From Pseudomonas rhodesiae (GTDB lineage Bacteria; Pseudomonadota; Gammaproteobacteria; Pseudomonadales; Pseudomonadaceae): a stretch of DNA of 64,000 nt. Position 1 is the stretch's first letter. Each line of letters starts with the position of its first letter. Both the position numbers and the translations under genes were made by a program. This document shows, piece by piece, positions 53,265 to 64,000 of the stretch. The stretch lies in assembly GCF_007858255.1 (NCBI RefSeq), contig NZ_VFEU01000016.1:1-64000 (forward strand), given 5' to 3'. The notes under the pieces were generated by a model. The model did no database searches. It saw only the letters and a program-made list of their open reading frames with translations, and was not told where the DNA came from.

Positions 53265-53324
53265 ATCAAACACAGTGAAACGCTGGTGTTTGCAAGACGT
53301 GCATAAGAACAAGAGACCCTGCTG

Positions 53325-55277
<1,953 letters not shown>

Positions 55278-55419
55278 AGATGAAAGGTTTCAGCCCTGAG
55301 CAGCTGATTAGCAAGACAAAACGCCAATGCGTGCTATTTTTCCCGGGTAGTCACCCAGGGCCGACTCACGGGATAATGGGTGTTTTCATCTTTCAAGGCG
55401 TTACGCTCAGGGCTTTTTC

Positions 55420-57969
55420 ATGAATGGAACATCCACCGGTAGCGAAGCCGCTGCATTGATCGCGCGGCTGGACTGGGCACACAGCCCGCTCGGTGAGGCC
55501 AATGACTGGCCGCAAAGCCTGCGCACAGCGGTCGACATCGTGATCAACTCTCCGATGCCGATGCTCCTGTTGTGGGGCCACCAACTTATTCAGCTGTATA
55601 ACGATGGCTTCGCCCGACTGGCGGGCAACAAGCACCCCGGCGCCATGGGCCAGCCGGCACACCAGGCTTGGCCGGAACTGGAGAGCTTCACCGCACCGAT
55701 CTACAACGCCGTGATGGAGGGGCAGGTGCGCACCTTCAGCGAGCAGCGCTTTGTGCTGCAGCGCAACCAGCGCGATACCGAGATCTGGCTGGACCTCACC
55801 TACAGCCCCATCCGCGACGAAAGCGGCGAGGTCGCTGGCATCCTGGTCACCGCCATCGAAACCAACGAGCGGCGCAGCAAAGCCCTGGAGCTGCAACAGC
55901 GCTCCGAGGCCAGCCTCAAGGCCCAACACAACAGCGAGGAACGCCTGCAATTGGCCCTGGCCGCCACCGACGCGGTGGGCACCTGGGATTGGGACATCGG
56001 CGAAGACCATTTCATCGCCGACGCCCACTTCGCCTACCTGCACGGTGTCGATCCGGCGGACGCCGGCCTGTTGCCCATCAGCGATTACCTGCAAGGCGTA
56101 CACCCCGAAGACCGTGGCACGGTGACGCGCAGTATCAAGTATTGCATCACCAACGGCACCGAATACGCCGAGGAATACCGCCTGTTGCAGCCCGATGGCG
56201 AGGTGCGCTGGGTGTTCGCCCGCGGCCGCTGCTACAAGGATCAACAGGGCCGCCCGGCGCGCTTCCTCGGCGCGGCGCTGGACCTGACCGAACGCAAGCA
56301 CACCGAACAGGCCCTACGCCAGAGCCAGACCGAGTTGCAGTTGATCATCAACGCCATGCCAGTGCTGATCGGTTATGTGGACCACGACGAGCGCTTTCGC
56401 CTGAACAACAGCGCGTATCTGGAGTGGTACGGCAAGACGCCCGAGGAACTGTACGGAAAAACCATCCGCGAAGTGCTCGGCGAGGAGGTGTACGCCGGGC
56501 GCGCGGACAAAATCGCCGCCGCGCTCAAGGGCAAGGCCTGTAGCTTCCTCACCGTCACGCCGCACCGCGATGGGCGGCCGCGGCACGCACTGATGAAGTA
56601 CCTGCCACGCTTCAGCAACGACGGTTCGGTCAATGGCTTCTACATCTTTGTGATCGACGAGACCGAACGCAAACTCACCGAGGAGGCCTTGCGCCACCTC
56701 AACGAAAACCTCGAAGAACGGGTGGCCCAGCGCACCCAGGCCCTGGCCGAGGCCAACCAGCGCCTGCAAAACGAAATGTACGAACGTGAACGTGCCGAAG
56801 ACGCCCTGCGCCATGCGCAAAAAATGGAAGCGGTGGGCCAGCTCACCGGTGGCATCGCCCACGACTTCAACAATATGCTCACCGGCATTATCGGCAGTCT
56901 GGACCTGATGCAGCGCTATATCGCCGCCGGGCGCAGCGATGAAATCGGCCGTTTTACCGACGCCGCCGTGGCCTCCGCCCATCGCGCCGCCGCCCTCACC
57001 CACCGGCTGCTGGCGTTCTCGCGCCGCCAGTCGCTGGACCGCCGCCCGCTGGACCCGAACCAATTGGTGGCATCCCTGGAAGACCTGTTTCGCCGCACCA
57101 AAGGCGCGCATATCACCCTCAAAGTGAAGCTGGGCCAGGACATCTGGCCGGTCAACACCGACGCCAGCCAGTTGGAAAACGCCCTGCTCAACCTGGTGAT
57201 CAATGCCCGTGATGCCATGCCCGATGGCGGCGAGCTACTGATCGAAACCGCCAACAGCTACCTGGACGGCACCGACATCACCACCCTCGAACCGGTCAAG
57301 GCCGGCGATTACGTGATGCTCGGGGTGTGCGACAACGGCACCGGCATGGCGCCGAAAATACTCGCCAAGGCGTTCGACCCGTTCTTCACCACCAAACCCA
57401 TCGGCCAGGGCACCGGCCTGGGGCTGTCGATGATCTACGGTTTTGCCCAACAGTCCGGCGGCCATGTGACCATCCAGAGTGCCCCGGGCCAGGGCACCTG
57501 TGTGCGCCTCTACCTGCCGCGCCTGCACGGCACGTCCCTGGAAAGCAGCCTGCCGGCCAGCCTCGGTGAAGCCCCGGTGGCTTTGGCGGGCGAAGCGGTG
57601 GTGGTGGTCGAGGATGACCTGGCGGTGCGCATGCTGGTGGTGAACCTGCTCGACGAATTGGGCTACACCGCGCACCAGGCGGCGGACGCCCGGACCGCCT
57701 TGCCGTTGCTGGAATCGGACCTGCGTGTAGACCTGCTGGTGACCGACGTCGGCCTGCCGGGCATGAACGGCCGGCAACTGGCGGAAATCGCCCGCCAGCA
57801 CCGTCCGGGCCTCAAGGTGCTGTTTATGACCGGCTACGCCGAAACGGCTGCCGAGCGCCAAGGGTTTCTGGAGGATGGCATGGACATGGTGGCCAAGCCG
57901 TTTTCCATCGACCTGCTGGCCACCAAAATCCGCGGCATGATCGGCGTCGACGAAGGACTTCAGGCATAA
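55420..57969 (+). CDS. Hybrid sensor histidine kinase (three PAS, HisKA, HATPase, receiver)
   Basis: 849 residues, no signal or membrane segments, so a cytoplasmic sensor. Three PAS domains (about 40-150, 175-295 and 305-425) are followed by a coiled coil. The H-box is GGIAHDFNN with His481, then come NLVINARDAMPDGG (N-box), GTGMAPK and GQGTGLGLSM. The C-terminal receiver starts near 727 (VVVVEDD) and has phospho-acceptor Asp776 in VTDVGLPG. No partner regulator is adjacent, so the output is unknown. An imperfect CCCGGGT-AGTC-ACCCAGGG hairpin lies in the upstream gap. Confidence 0.9.
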   Translation: MNGTSTGSEAAALIARLDWAHSPLGEANDWPQSLRTAVDIVINSPMPMLLLWGHQLIQLYNDGFARLAGNKHPGAMGQPAHQAWPELESFTAPIYNAVMEGQVRTFSEQRFVLQRNQRDTEIWLDLTYSPIRDESGEVAGILVTAIETNERRSKALELQQRSEASLKAQHNSEERLQLALAATDAVGTWDWDIGEDHFIADAHFAYLHGVDPADAGLLPISDYLQGVHPEDRGTVTRSIKYCITNGTEYAEEYRLLQPDGEVRWVFARGRCYKDQQGRPARFLGAALDLTERKHTEQALRQSQTELQLIINAMPVLIGYVDHDERFRLNNSAYLEWYGKTPEELYGKTIREVLGEEVYAGRADKIAAALKGKACSFLTVTPHRDGRPRHALMKYLPRFSNDGSVNGFYIFVIDETERKLTEEALRHLNENLEERVAQRTQALAEANQRLQNEMYERERAEDALRHAQKMEAVGQLTGGIAHDFNNMLTGIIGSLDLMQRYIAAGRSDEIGRFTDAAVASAHRAAALTHRLLAFSRRQSLDRRPLDPNQLVASLEDLFRRTKGAHITLKVKLGQDIWPVNTDASQLENALLNLVINARDAMPDGGELLIETANSYLDGTDITTLEPVKAGDYVMLGVCDNGTGMAPKILAKAFDPFFTTKPIGQGTGLGLSMIYGFAQQSGGHVTIQSAPGQGTCVRLYLPRLHGTSLESSLPASLGEAPVALAGEAVVVVEDDLAVRMLVVNLLDELGYTAHQAADARTALPLLESDLRVDLLVTDVGLPGMNGRQLAEIARQHRPGLKVLFMTGYAETAAERQGFLEDGMDMVAKPFSIDLLATKIRGMIGVDEGLQA

Positions 57970-58000
57970 TCGCGCGCCGTCGCACACCTGGTAGAGATCA

Positions 58001-58276
58001 ATGAAAGCCCAAGCCCGTCATATCCTGGTGAAAACCAGCGAAGAAGCCGAACAACTCAAGCAGCGCATTGCCAAGGGCGAAGCCTTTGATGTGCTGGCCA
58101 AGAAGTACTCCACCTGCCCGTCGGGCAAACGTGGCGGCGATTTGGGCGAGATCCGGCCGGGGCAGATGGTGGGGGCGATCGACGCAGTGATTTTCAAGAA
58201 ACCGCTGCGGGTGGTGCATGGGCCGATCAAGAGCAAGTTCGGGTATCACTTGGTGCAGGTGTTTTATCGCGATTGA
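58001..58276 (+). CDS. Single-domain parvulin peptidyl-prolyl isomerase (second PpiC paralogue)
   Basis: 91 residues: ARHILVKTSEEAEQLKQRI, CPSGKRGGDLGEIRPGQMV, SKFGYHLVQV. It aligns end to end with the 43425 protein but has more basic residues. It is cytoplasmic. It lies 31 bases after the histidine kinase gene in the same orientation, perhaps read through from it. Confidence 0.92.
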   Translation: MKAQARHILVKTSEEAEQLKQRIAKGEAFDVLAKKYSTCPSGKRGGDLGEIRPGQMVGAIDAVIFKKPLRVVHGPIKSKFGYHLVQVFYRD

Positions 58277-58293
58277 GGGATGCCTTTAGGGTC

Positions 58294-58363
58294 CTATCGG
58301 GGCAAGCCCTCTCCTACATATATCTGGAGCAATGCAATCGACTGTGGGACGGTTGCCCCCGAT
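58294..58363. repeat. Degenerate REPIN
   Basis: Inverted, partly decayed REPs CTATCGGGGCAAGCCCTCTC and GTGGGACGGTTGCCCCCGAT in the gap between convergent genes. Confidence 0.7.
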
Positions 58364-58380
58364 CCGCCGAAGGCGCCCAT

Positions 58381-59289
58381 TCACCCCTGGGGAATCAATG
58401 CCCCCGGAACCTGAATCACCCGACTGGCCAGACGATGTCCAGCCAATGCCGCCGCCTCGGGTGAACCACCTTGGAGCCGGCTGGCCAGATACGCGGCGCT
58501 GAACGAGTCCCCCGCCGCCGTGGTATCCACCACCTTATCGACCTTTAACGCCGGTACAGAAAACCGCTCGCCGTTGCAGCGGATCAGGCACGCATCTGCG
58601 CCACGCTTGAGCACCACCTCGGCGATGGCTGGATAGGCCGCGAACACCTGCTCGGCGTCCTCATAACCAAACAATGCGCGCTCGTCGTCTTCGGTGAGCA
58701 AGGCGATGTCCACTTCGGCCAGCACCGCGTGATACGCCGCGCGAGCCGCTTCCACGCTGGGCCACAGGCGTGGGCGATAGTTGTTGTCGAACACTACCCG
58801 GCCACCACGGCGGCGGGTTTCGATCAGGGCTTGCAGCAGGCGCGCGCGGCCGATTTCGCCCAAGACAGCCAGGGTGATACCGCTGAAATACACCATGTCG
58901 TAGCCCGGCAGCGCCGCCAGAACGGGCTCGGCGGCAGGCGTGGTAAAGCAGTCGCGCACGGCGGCTTCGTTGCGCCAATACAGAAATTTGCGCTCGCCTT
59001 GGGCGTCGGTCTGGATGCAATACAAACCCGGCAAACGCCCCGGCAAGCGTTGCACCAGGCCCAGGCCGAGACCTTCGTCGGCCCATTGCTTGCACATCGC
59101 ATCGCTGAAGCTGTCATCGCCCAGGGCGGTGACGTAGTCGACGCTGCCACCAGCGCCCAGCTCACGGCGCAGGTACACCGCGGTGTTGAGGGTGTCTCCG
59201 CCGAAGCTCTGGTGCAGGCTGCCGTCGGCGCGATGTTGCAGTTCGATCATGCATTCGCCGATCAGGGCGATGCGTGGGGTTGTGTTCAT
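58381..59289 (-). CDS. kdgK: PfkB-family sugar kinase, 2-keto-3-deoxygluconate kinase type
   Basis: 302 residues of the ribokinase fold. GGDTLNTAVYLRRE near residue 30 binds the substrate. DTTAAGDSF near 255 carries the anion hole and the catalytic base Asp261. FDNNYRPRLW is the KdgK-type central motif. It should phosphorylate KDG to KDPG. Last gene of the minus-strand set, separated from the PLP deaminase gene by a REPIN. Its presence next to an amino-acid deaminase is unusual unless the deaminase makes KDG. Confidence 0.85.
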   Translation of the reverse strand: MNTTPRIALIGECMIELQHRADGSLHQSFGGDTLNTAVYLRRELGAGGSVDYVTALGDDSFSDAMCKQWADEGLGLGLVQRLPGRLPGLYCIQTDAQGERKFLYWRNEAAVRDCFTTPAAEPVLAALPGYDMVYFSGITLAVLGEIGRARLLQALIETRRRGGRVVFDNNYRPRLWPSVEAARAAYHAVLAEVDIALLTEDDERALFGYEDAEQVFAAYPAIAEVVLKRGADACLIRCNGERFSVPALKVDKVVDTTAAGDSFSAAYLASRLQGGSPEAAALAGHRLASRVIQVPGALIPQG

Positions 59290-59317
59290 GCCTGAGTCTC
59301 TGGTGGGGCTGAGGGCC

Positions 59318-59386
59318 CTATCGGGGGCAAGCCCCCTCCCACATTGGAACGCATTTCAACAGGTGGGTGGGGCTTGCCCCCGATAG
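59318..59386. repeat. REPIN
   Basis: Inverted REPs CTATCGGGGGCAAGCCCCCT and GTGGGGCTTGCCCCCGATAG around a short spacer, between the deaminase and kinase genes. Confidence 0.88.
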
Positions 59387-59398
59387 GCGCGGCGCGGG

Positions 59399-60607
59399 TT
59401 AGAAGCAGGTGTGCAAGGATTCGATCACTTGCAATTGCTCATCCACCAGGCAGCCGACGTGCCATTTGTCGAAGGTCAGGCACGGGTGCGAGGTGCCGAA
59501 GGAAATGATGTCGCCGATGCGCAGCTCCACGCCCGGCGCCACGGTCATAAAGGCGTGCTGATCCATGACGGCGGTGACGACGCAGGCGCTCACATCATCG
59601 CCTTCAGCCGGCAGCACACCGGCCTTGTAGCGCATGAGCGGCACCGGCAGGCCGGCATCGTAGGCCACGTCACGCTTGCCCAGGGCGATCACCGCAAACC
59701 CCGGCTCCGGCAGGGATTGCACGTGGGCCCAGACTTCCAAGGCTGGGCGCAGGCCCTCGTTGAGATCGCTGCGACGGTCGAGCACGCAGCATTGCGCGTC
59801 TTTGTAGATGCCGTGGTCGTGGGCCACGTAGCTGCCGGGGCGCAATACGCTGAGAAAACGCCCGGCGGCGTTCTGCGCTTCGAACGACTCGGCAATCAGG
59901 TCGTACCAGGCCGACCCCGAGGCGGTGACGATGGGCTTGGCCAGATCGAACGCGCCGCTGTCTTGCAGCTCCATCGCCAGGCGCACCAGGCTCGCGGCGA
60001 AATCGCGAATGCCGCGGATGGCGTGTTCGCCGTGGATCACCCCTTCGTAGCCTTCGATACCCGTCAGGGCCAGGGCCGGCTGCGCTTTGATCGCCTTGGC
60101 CAGGTCGCGCACTTCCTGCTCGCTGCGGCACCCGCAACGGCCGCCGACCACACCGTATTCGATCATCACGTTCAGGCGCAGGCCGCGGGCAGCGAAAAAC
60201 AACCCGAGGTCGGCGACGTTATCCGGGTGATCGACCATGCAATGAAAATCGAAATCCTGATCGGCCAACAGGTCAGCGATCAGCGCCATATTCGGCGCGC
60301 CCACCAACTGGTTGGCCATCAATACGCGGCGCACGCCACCGGCATAAGCAGCACGGGTCTGCACCGCGCTGGCCAGGGTAATGCCCCACGCGCCCTGTTC
60401 GATCTGCCGTTTGAACAGCGCCGGCATCATGCTGGTCTTGCCATGGGGCGCCAGCTCGGCGCCGCTGTTGCTGACAAACGTCTGCATCCAGCGAATGTTG
60501 TGTTCCAGGGCGTCACGGTGCAGCACCAGGGCCGGCAGGCTGACGTCGCGGACCAAGTGGGCGCCGATGGCGGCAGCGCCTTTTTCGACGGCGTTGAGGG
60601 CAGGCAT
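59399..60607 (-). CDS. PLP-dependent DSD1-family D-amino acid deaminase/dehydratase
   Basis: 402 residues: an alanine-racemase-type barrel with the PLP Lys57 in APHGKTSMM, and a C-terminal D-serine-dehydratase-like domain with metal ligands His374 and Cys376 in GTSHPCLTFDKW. Family members act on D-serine, D-threonine, D-threo-hydroxyaspartate or, in P. fluorescens, probably D-glucosaminate (an enzyme known to be PLP-dependent, with a Mn-stimulated aldolase side activity). Neighbouring KDG kinase and RidA favour the last substrate. The IclR gene ends 9 bases upstream. Substrate assignment is inferred. Confidence 0.85.
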   Translation of the reverse strand: MPALNAVEKGAAAIGAHLVRDVSLPALVLHRDALEHNIRWMQTFVSNSGAELAPHGKTSMMPALFKRQIEQGAWGITLASAVQTRAAYAGGVRRVLMANQLVGAPNMALIADLLADQDFDFHCMVDHPDNVADLGLFFAARGLRLNVMIEYGVVGGRCGCRSEQEVRDLAKAIKAQPALALTGIEGYEGVIHGEHAIRGIRDFAASLVRLAMELQDSGAFDLAKPIVTASGSAWYDLIAESFEAQNAAGRFLSVLRPGSYVAHDHGIYKDAQCCVLDRRSDLNEGLRPALEVWAHVQSLPEPGFAVIALGKRDVAYDAGLPVPLMRYKAGVLPAEGDDVSACVVTAVMDQHAFMTVAPGVELRIGDIISFGTSHPCLTFDKWHVGCLVDEQLQVIESLHTCF

Positions 60608-60616
60608 AAGCAGTTC

Positions 60617-61381
60617 CTATTCGTTGATGCGACGGGCCAGGTTGTTGGCGCTGTCGATCAGCACCCGGCGATAGTCGCTGTAGTTGTTGAGGGCGTCGGC
60701 CCGGGGCGCGACGATGCACAGGGTCGCGATGCTGACCCCTTGGGCATCCCGCACCGGGGCGGCGAAGCAATGGGTGAAGGTGTCGGCCACGCTGTCGAAC
60801 GAGAAAAAACCGTCGAGGCTGGCTTGACGAATCTGCGCCAGGAAAGTCTCCAGCGGCAGGCGCTGGCCGTCCGGCAGGATGAAATCTTCGGGGTCGATCA
60901 GGTCAACAATCTGCTGATCGCTCAAGTGCCCCAGCAGCAGACGCCCGGAGGCGGTCCAGGGGATGGGCGCGTTTTCGCCGATATCCGAGGAAATACGGAA
61001 ATGCCGCTCACCTTCGCGCATCAGCGCCACGGTGTATTTGCGCCCGTTGAGCAGGCACATCTGGGCGGTTTCGTGGGTCTGGCTGACGATTTCCTGCAAG
61101 GCATGGTCGGCCTCGCGGGTCAGGTCGAAATGGCGCAGGTGCGCCTGACCGAGAAAGTACAGTTGGCGGCCGAGGTAGACGTGGCCGTCCTTGCCCACCG
61201 TTTCCAGGATGCGCCGTTCCAATAACGAAGCGACCAGTTCATAGACCGTGGACTTGGGGCTGCCGATGCCGCTGGCTATATCGTTCGGGCGCAGCGGTTG
61301 GCCGATTTCCTTGAGAAAATCGAGGATATCGAACGCTCGGTCCAGGCCTTTGGCGCGGCGTTTGATGGTGTCTTCGGTCAT
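60617..61381 (-). CDS. IclR-family transcriptional regulator
   Basis: 254 residues: an N-terminal winged helix (about 10-70, RPNDIASGIGSPKSTVYELVASLLE) and a C-terminal IclR effector domain (about 85-250, WTASGRLLLGHL, ATLCIVAP). It probably controls this catabolic set in response to its substrate or the keto-acid product. It lies inside the set, between RidA and the deaminase, so it would be co-transcribed. Confidence 0.9.
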   Translation of the reverse strand: MTEDTIKRRAKGLDRAFDILDFLKEIGQPLRPNDIASGIGSPKSTVYELVASLLERRILETVGKDGHVYLGRQLYFLGQAHLRHFDLTREADHALQEIVSQTHETAQMCLLNGRKYTVALMREGERHFRISSDIGENAPIPWTASGRLLLGHLSDQQIVDLIDPEDFILPDGQRLPLETFLAQIRQASLDGFFSFDSVADTFTHCFAAPVRDAQGVSIATLCIVAPRADALNNYSDYRRVLIDSANNLARRINE

Positions 61382-61402
61382 GATGGTTTTCGGTCCGGTC
61401 GA

Positions 61403-61430
61403 ATGTGGGGGGAGCTACTCCCTCCCACAT
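61403..61430. repeat. REP-like hairpin between ridA and the IclR gene
   Basis: ATGTGGGGGGAG-CTA-CTCCCTCCCACAT forms a long stem with one bulged base. No U run follows on the minus strand, so it is probably a processing or stabilising hairpin, not a full stop. Confidence 0.6.
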
Positions 61431-61455
61431 GGGTTCTGTATGGAAGTCGAAGCAT

Positions 61456-61845
61456 TTAGCCTTTTTTCTTGTAGGCCACGCAATCGATCTCGACCTTGCA
61501 ATCGACCATCATGTTGGCCTGCACACAGGCCCGCGCCGGGGCGTGTTCCGGGGTGAAGTATTCGCCGAAGACTTTGTTGAAACTCCAGAAGTCCCGCGGG
61601 TCTTCCAGCCATACGCCGACCCGTACGACGTCTTTCAATTCATAGCCGGCCTCTTCCAGAATCGCCACCACGTTGCGCAGGGTCTGGTGGGTTTGCTCGA
61701 CAATGCCGCCGGTGATGATTTCGCCGTCCACAGCCGGCACCTGGCCTGACACGTATAACCATCCATCCGCCTCCACGGCACGCGCGAAAGGCCGAGGCTG
61801 GCCACCGCCGGCAGTGCTGCCGGCTCCGTAACGAGTGATGCTCAT
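61456..61845 (-). CDS. RidA-family enamine/imine deaminase
   Basis: 129 residues of the YjgF/RidA fold: ARAVEADGWLYVSGQVPAVDG, VRVGVWLEDPRDFWSFN and the conserved Arg in PARACVQANMMVDCKVEIDCVAYK. RidA hydrolyses reactive enamines or imines released by PLP dehydratases, which fits the neighbouring deaminase. A ribosome site is present upstream. 17 bases after the ABC ATPase gene. Confidence 0.9.
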   Translation of the reverse strand: MSITRYGAGSTAGGGQPRPFARAVEADGWLYVSGQVPAVDGEIITGGIVEQTHQTLRNVVAILEEAGYELKDVVRVGVWLEDPRDFWSFNKVFGEYFTPEHAPARACVQANMMVDCKVEIDCVAYKKKG

Positions 61846-61861
61846 AACAATGTGCTCCTGA

Positions 61862-62644
61862 TTAAAAACGAATGTTCTTCAAAAATTCCGCCAGGCGCGG
61901 CGATTGCGGACGTTCGAAGATGTCCTTCGACGAACCCTGCTCCTCAATACGCCCCTGGTTCATAAACACGATCTGGTCGGACACTTCATAGGCAAAACGC
62001 ATTTCATGGGTGACCAGCAACATGGTCATGCCCTCTTCCGCCAGGCCCTTGATCACACTGAGCACTTCGCCCACCAGTTCCGGGTCGAGGGCCGAGGTGA
62101 CTTCGTCGAACAGCATCAAGCTTGGGTTCATCGCAATCGCACGGGCAATCGCCACACGCTGTTGCTGGCCGCCGGACAACTGGCCGGGGAAGTGATTGCG
62201 CCGCTCTAAAAGTCCTACACGCTCCAGCCATTTTTCCGCGAGAGCAACGGCTTGGTCCTTAGGCATTTTCTTAACTTTCAATAAGCCCAAGGTAACGTTC
62301 TGCAACGCGGTCAAATGCGGGAACAGGTTGAACTGCTGGAACGCCATGCCGGTCATTGCCCGGTGCTGGGCAATCACGCGCTCCGGGTGACGCACGCGTT
62401 TGCCACCGACGTCGCTATAGCCGATTGACTCGCCGTCCAGGGTGATCTGGCCGCCCTGGAATTCCTCCAGCAAATTGACACACCGCAGCAGCGTGGTCTT
62501 GCCCGAACCGCTGGAGCCGATCAAGGTCACCACATTACCGCGCTGCATCGACAGGTCGACGCCCTTGAGCACTTCTACCTCGCCGTACTGTTTGCGCAGG
62601 CCGCGAATATTCAGCAGCGGTTCGGTTGTGTGAGATTGGTTCAT
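61862..62644 (-). CDS. Amino-acid ABC transporter ATP-binding protein
   Basis: 260 residues of the polar amino-acid family (GlnQ/HisP type): Walker A GSSGSGKTT near 38, signature LSGGQQQR, Walker B LMLFDEVTSALDPE and H-loop VTHEM. Start overlaps the stop of the adjacent permease gene (ATGA). It energises uptake through the two permeases encoded upstream. Confidence 0.94.
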   Translation of the reverse strand: MNQSHTTEPLLNIRGLRKQYGEVEVLKGVDLSMQRGNVVTLIGSSGSGKTTLLRCVNLLEEFQGGQITLDGESIGYSDVGGKRVRHPERVIAQHRAMTGMAFQQFNLFPHLTALQNVTLGLLKVKKMPKDQAVALAEKWLERVGLLERRNHFPGQLSGGQQQRVAIARAIAMNPSLMLFDEVTSALDPELVGEVLSVIKGLAEEGMTMLLVTHEMRFAYEVSDQIVFMNQGRIEEQGSSKDIFERPQSPRLAEFLKNIRF

Positions 62645-63303
62645 GGCAAGGCCACCCGCTTTTCAATGTAGCGCCCGAATAACTCGATGGCGTAGTTAAT
62701 GACAAAGAACAAAAACCCGGCGAACAGGTAGAACTCCAGGGTCATGAAGGTGCGCGCGATCACCTGCTGGGTGCTCAGTAGCAATTCGGCCACGCCGATC
62801 ACCGACAGCAAGGTCGAGGCTTTGACGATTTCCGTGGAGGAATTGACCCAGGTCGGTAGGATCTGACGCAATGCCTGAGGTAACAGCACGTAGCCCAGGG
62901 ACTGTCGGAACGTCAGACCGATCGCCTTGCCCGCTTCCAGTTGCCCACGGGGAATGGCTTGCAGTGCGCCGCGTACGATTTCCGACACATGGGAGCCACA
63001 GAACAACGTCAGCCCGACCGCGCCGGCCTGGAATGCGCTGATCTGCCAGCCGAGCGCCGGCAGCATGTAGAAGCACGCCAGCACCAGCACGAACACCGGC
63101 GTGCCACGGATCAGGTCGACATACAGGCGAAACGGTGCACGCATCCAGAACTTGCCATAGGTCAGGATCAACCCGGCGACGATACCGATCAGCGTGCCGA
63201 AAAGAATGGCCAGCGCCGACACATAAACACTGGCCTGAAACCCCGCCCACAGGGTGTCTCGGGCGATCCACAACTCGTGCAGCCAGCTGGGAGATTCGTA
63301 CAT
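62641..63303 (-). CDS. Amino-acid ABC transporter permease
   Basis: 220 residues, five hydrophobic segments, HisM/GlnP type with the EAA loop GQLEAGKAIGLTFRQSLGYVLLPQA. GGAGGG precedes the ATG. It pairs with the next permease as a heterodimer; overlap with the ATPase gene supports one operon. Confidence 0.93.
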   Translation of the reverse strand: MYESPSWLHELWIARDTLWAGFQASVYVSALAILFGTLIGIVAGLILTYGKFWMRAPFRLYVDLIRGTPVFVLVLACFYMLPALGWQISAFQAGAVGLTLFCGSHVSEIVRGALQAIPRGQLEAGKAIGLTFRQSLGYVLLPQALRQILPTWVNSSTEIVKASTLLSVIGVAELLLSTQQVIARTFMTLEFYLFAGFLFFVINYAIELFGRYIEKRVALP

Positions 63304-63315
63304 GGGGAACCCTCC

Positions 63316-63978
63316 TTAACGACGGATCGCCAGACGTTGTTCCAGGTAACGGAGCAACAGGGCAATGAGGTAACAGGCGGCCACGTAGAGCGCGGTCGTG
63401 ACCAGCCAGGTTTCAATCACCCGGTAGCTTTCGACGTTGATCTTGCGGGCGTAATAGGTCAGTTCCGGTACGGCGATCGCGGCGGCCAGGGAGGTGTCCT
63501 TGAACAGCGAGATAAAATTGTTCGACAGCGCCGGCAGCACGTTGCGCAGCATCACGGGCACGGTGATATAGGCGCGGATGCGCCACTCGCCCAGGCCGAT
63601 GGCCAGGCCGGCTTCGCGCAAGCCCTTGGGAATATTCAACAGCCCGGCACGGAACACTTCGGTCAGATACGCCCCGGCGTAAAGCGACAAGGTGATGATG
63701 AGCGAAGGGATTTTATCCAGACGAATGCCCAGGCTGGGCAAGGCAAAGTAGATCAACAGGATCAACACCAGAATCGGTGTATTACGCACCACCGTCACGT
63801 ATACCGACGCCAGGATGCGCAAGGCGCGGTGCCTGGACAGCATGGCAAACGCCATCAGCAGGCCGATCACGCAGCCGATGGCGATCGACAGCAATGCCAG
63901 TTGCAGCCCCAACCCGAGCCCCGCCAGCAAGGTGTCGAAATCGCGCCAGACGGCGGCAAAGTTCAACTGATAATTCAT
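63316..63978 (-). CDS. Amino-acid ABC transporter permease
   Basis: 220 residues, HisQ/GlnP-like, with the EAA loop GLREAGLAIGLGEWRIRAYITVPV. The ATG start at 63978 (MNYQLNF) is chosen over a TTG six bases earlier. A solute-binding protein gene is expected immediately upstream, beyond position 64000. Confidence 0.92.
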   Translation of the reverse strand: MNYQLNFAAVWRDFDTLLAGLGLGLQLALLSIAIGCVIGLLMAFAMLSRHRALRILASVYVTVVRNTPILVLILLIYFALPSLGIRLDKIPSLIITLSLYAGAYLTEVFRAGLLNIPKGLREAGLAIGLGEWRIRAYITVPVMLRNVLPALSNNFISLFKDTSLAAAIAVPELTYYARKINVESYRVIETWLVTTALYVAACYLIALLLRYLEQRLAIRR

Positions 63979-64000
63979 GGTCAACGCTACCTGAGAGGGG

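Overview
The window is chromosomal DNA of a fluorescent pseudomonad, most likely of the Pseudomonas fluorescens group. The evidence is GC-rich coding DNA, REP/REPIN repeats with the core GGGGGCTTGCCCCC scattered between genes, and gene sets known from this genus (an H2-like type VI secretion locus, HbcR-type 3-hydroxybutyrate genes, Pra proteins beside AlkB). There are no rRNA or tRNA genes and no CRISPR array.

Layout. 1-123 is the end of an IS5-family insertion sequence, sitting in a TTAG target inside a roughly 215-bp tandem repeat array (124-790) whose units each carry a REPIN. 793-14394 (all minus strand) is a lipid and alkane block: acyl-CoA ligase, thiolase, MaoC hydratase, high-molecular-weight FabG, FadE, a FadL-type porin, two Pra proteins, an AlkB hydroxylase and an alpha/beta hydrolase. 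Divergent from it (14672-17955) are a Baeyer-Villiger monooxygenase, a short-chain dehydrogenase and a diiron-type protein. Together these encode every step expected for subterminal oxidation of alkanes or ketones through an ester to fatty acids and beta-oxidation. Three promoters in this block share a dyad with the same 8-bp spacing (TTCAA-N8-TTGAA and a relative).

17952-20942 holds a PTS EIIC-EAL fusion and two small genes. 20951-40830 is one contiguous minus-strand type VI secretion operon with the order of P. aeruginosa H2-T6SS (tssA-B-C-E-F-G-clpV-sfa-orfX-fha-tssJ-K-L-M-stp1-stk1). hcp is transcribed divergently from it, with sigma-54-like promoters on both sides of the shared intergenic region. 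No vgrG or obvious effector is present.

41876-43706 holds housekeeping and accessory genes (aldo/keto reductase, DUF1543, parvulin). 43836-49363 is a YejABEF peptide-type ABC importer. 49401-55277 is a 3-hydroxybutyrate/acetoacetate module: the enhancer-binding regulator HbcR, a GntP-family permease, 3-hydroxybutyrate dehydrogenase and acetoacetyl-CoA synthetase. It has a clear -24/-12 promoter and two matching dyads that look like HbcR enhancer sites. 55420-58276 holds a hybrid histidine kinase and a second parvulin.

58381-63978 (minus strand) groups a KDG-type sugar kinase, a DSD1-family PLP deaminase, an IclR regulator, RidA and a polar amino-acid ABC importer. The combination fits uptake of D-glucosaminate or a related amino sugar acid and its conversion to 2-keto-3-deoxygluconate and then KDPG. 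The solute-binding protein gene is presumably just beyond the right edge.
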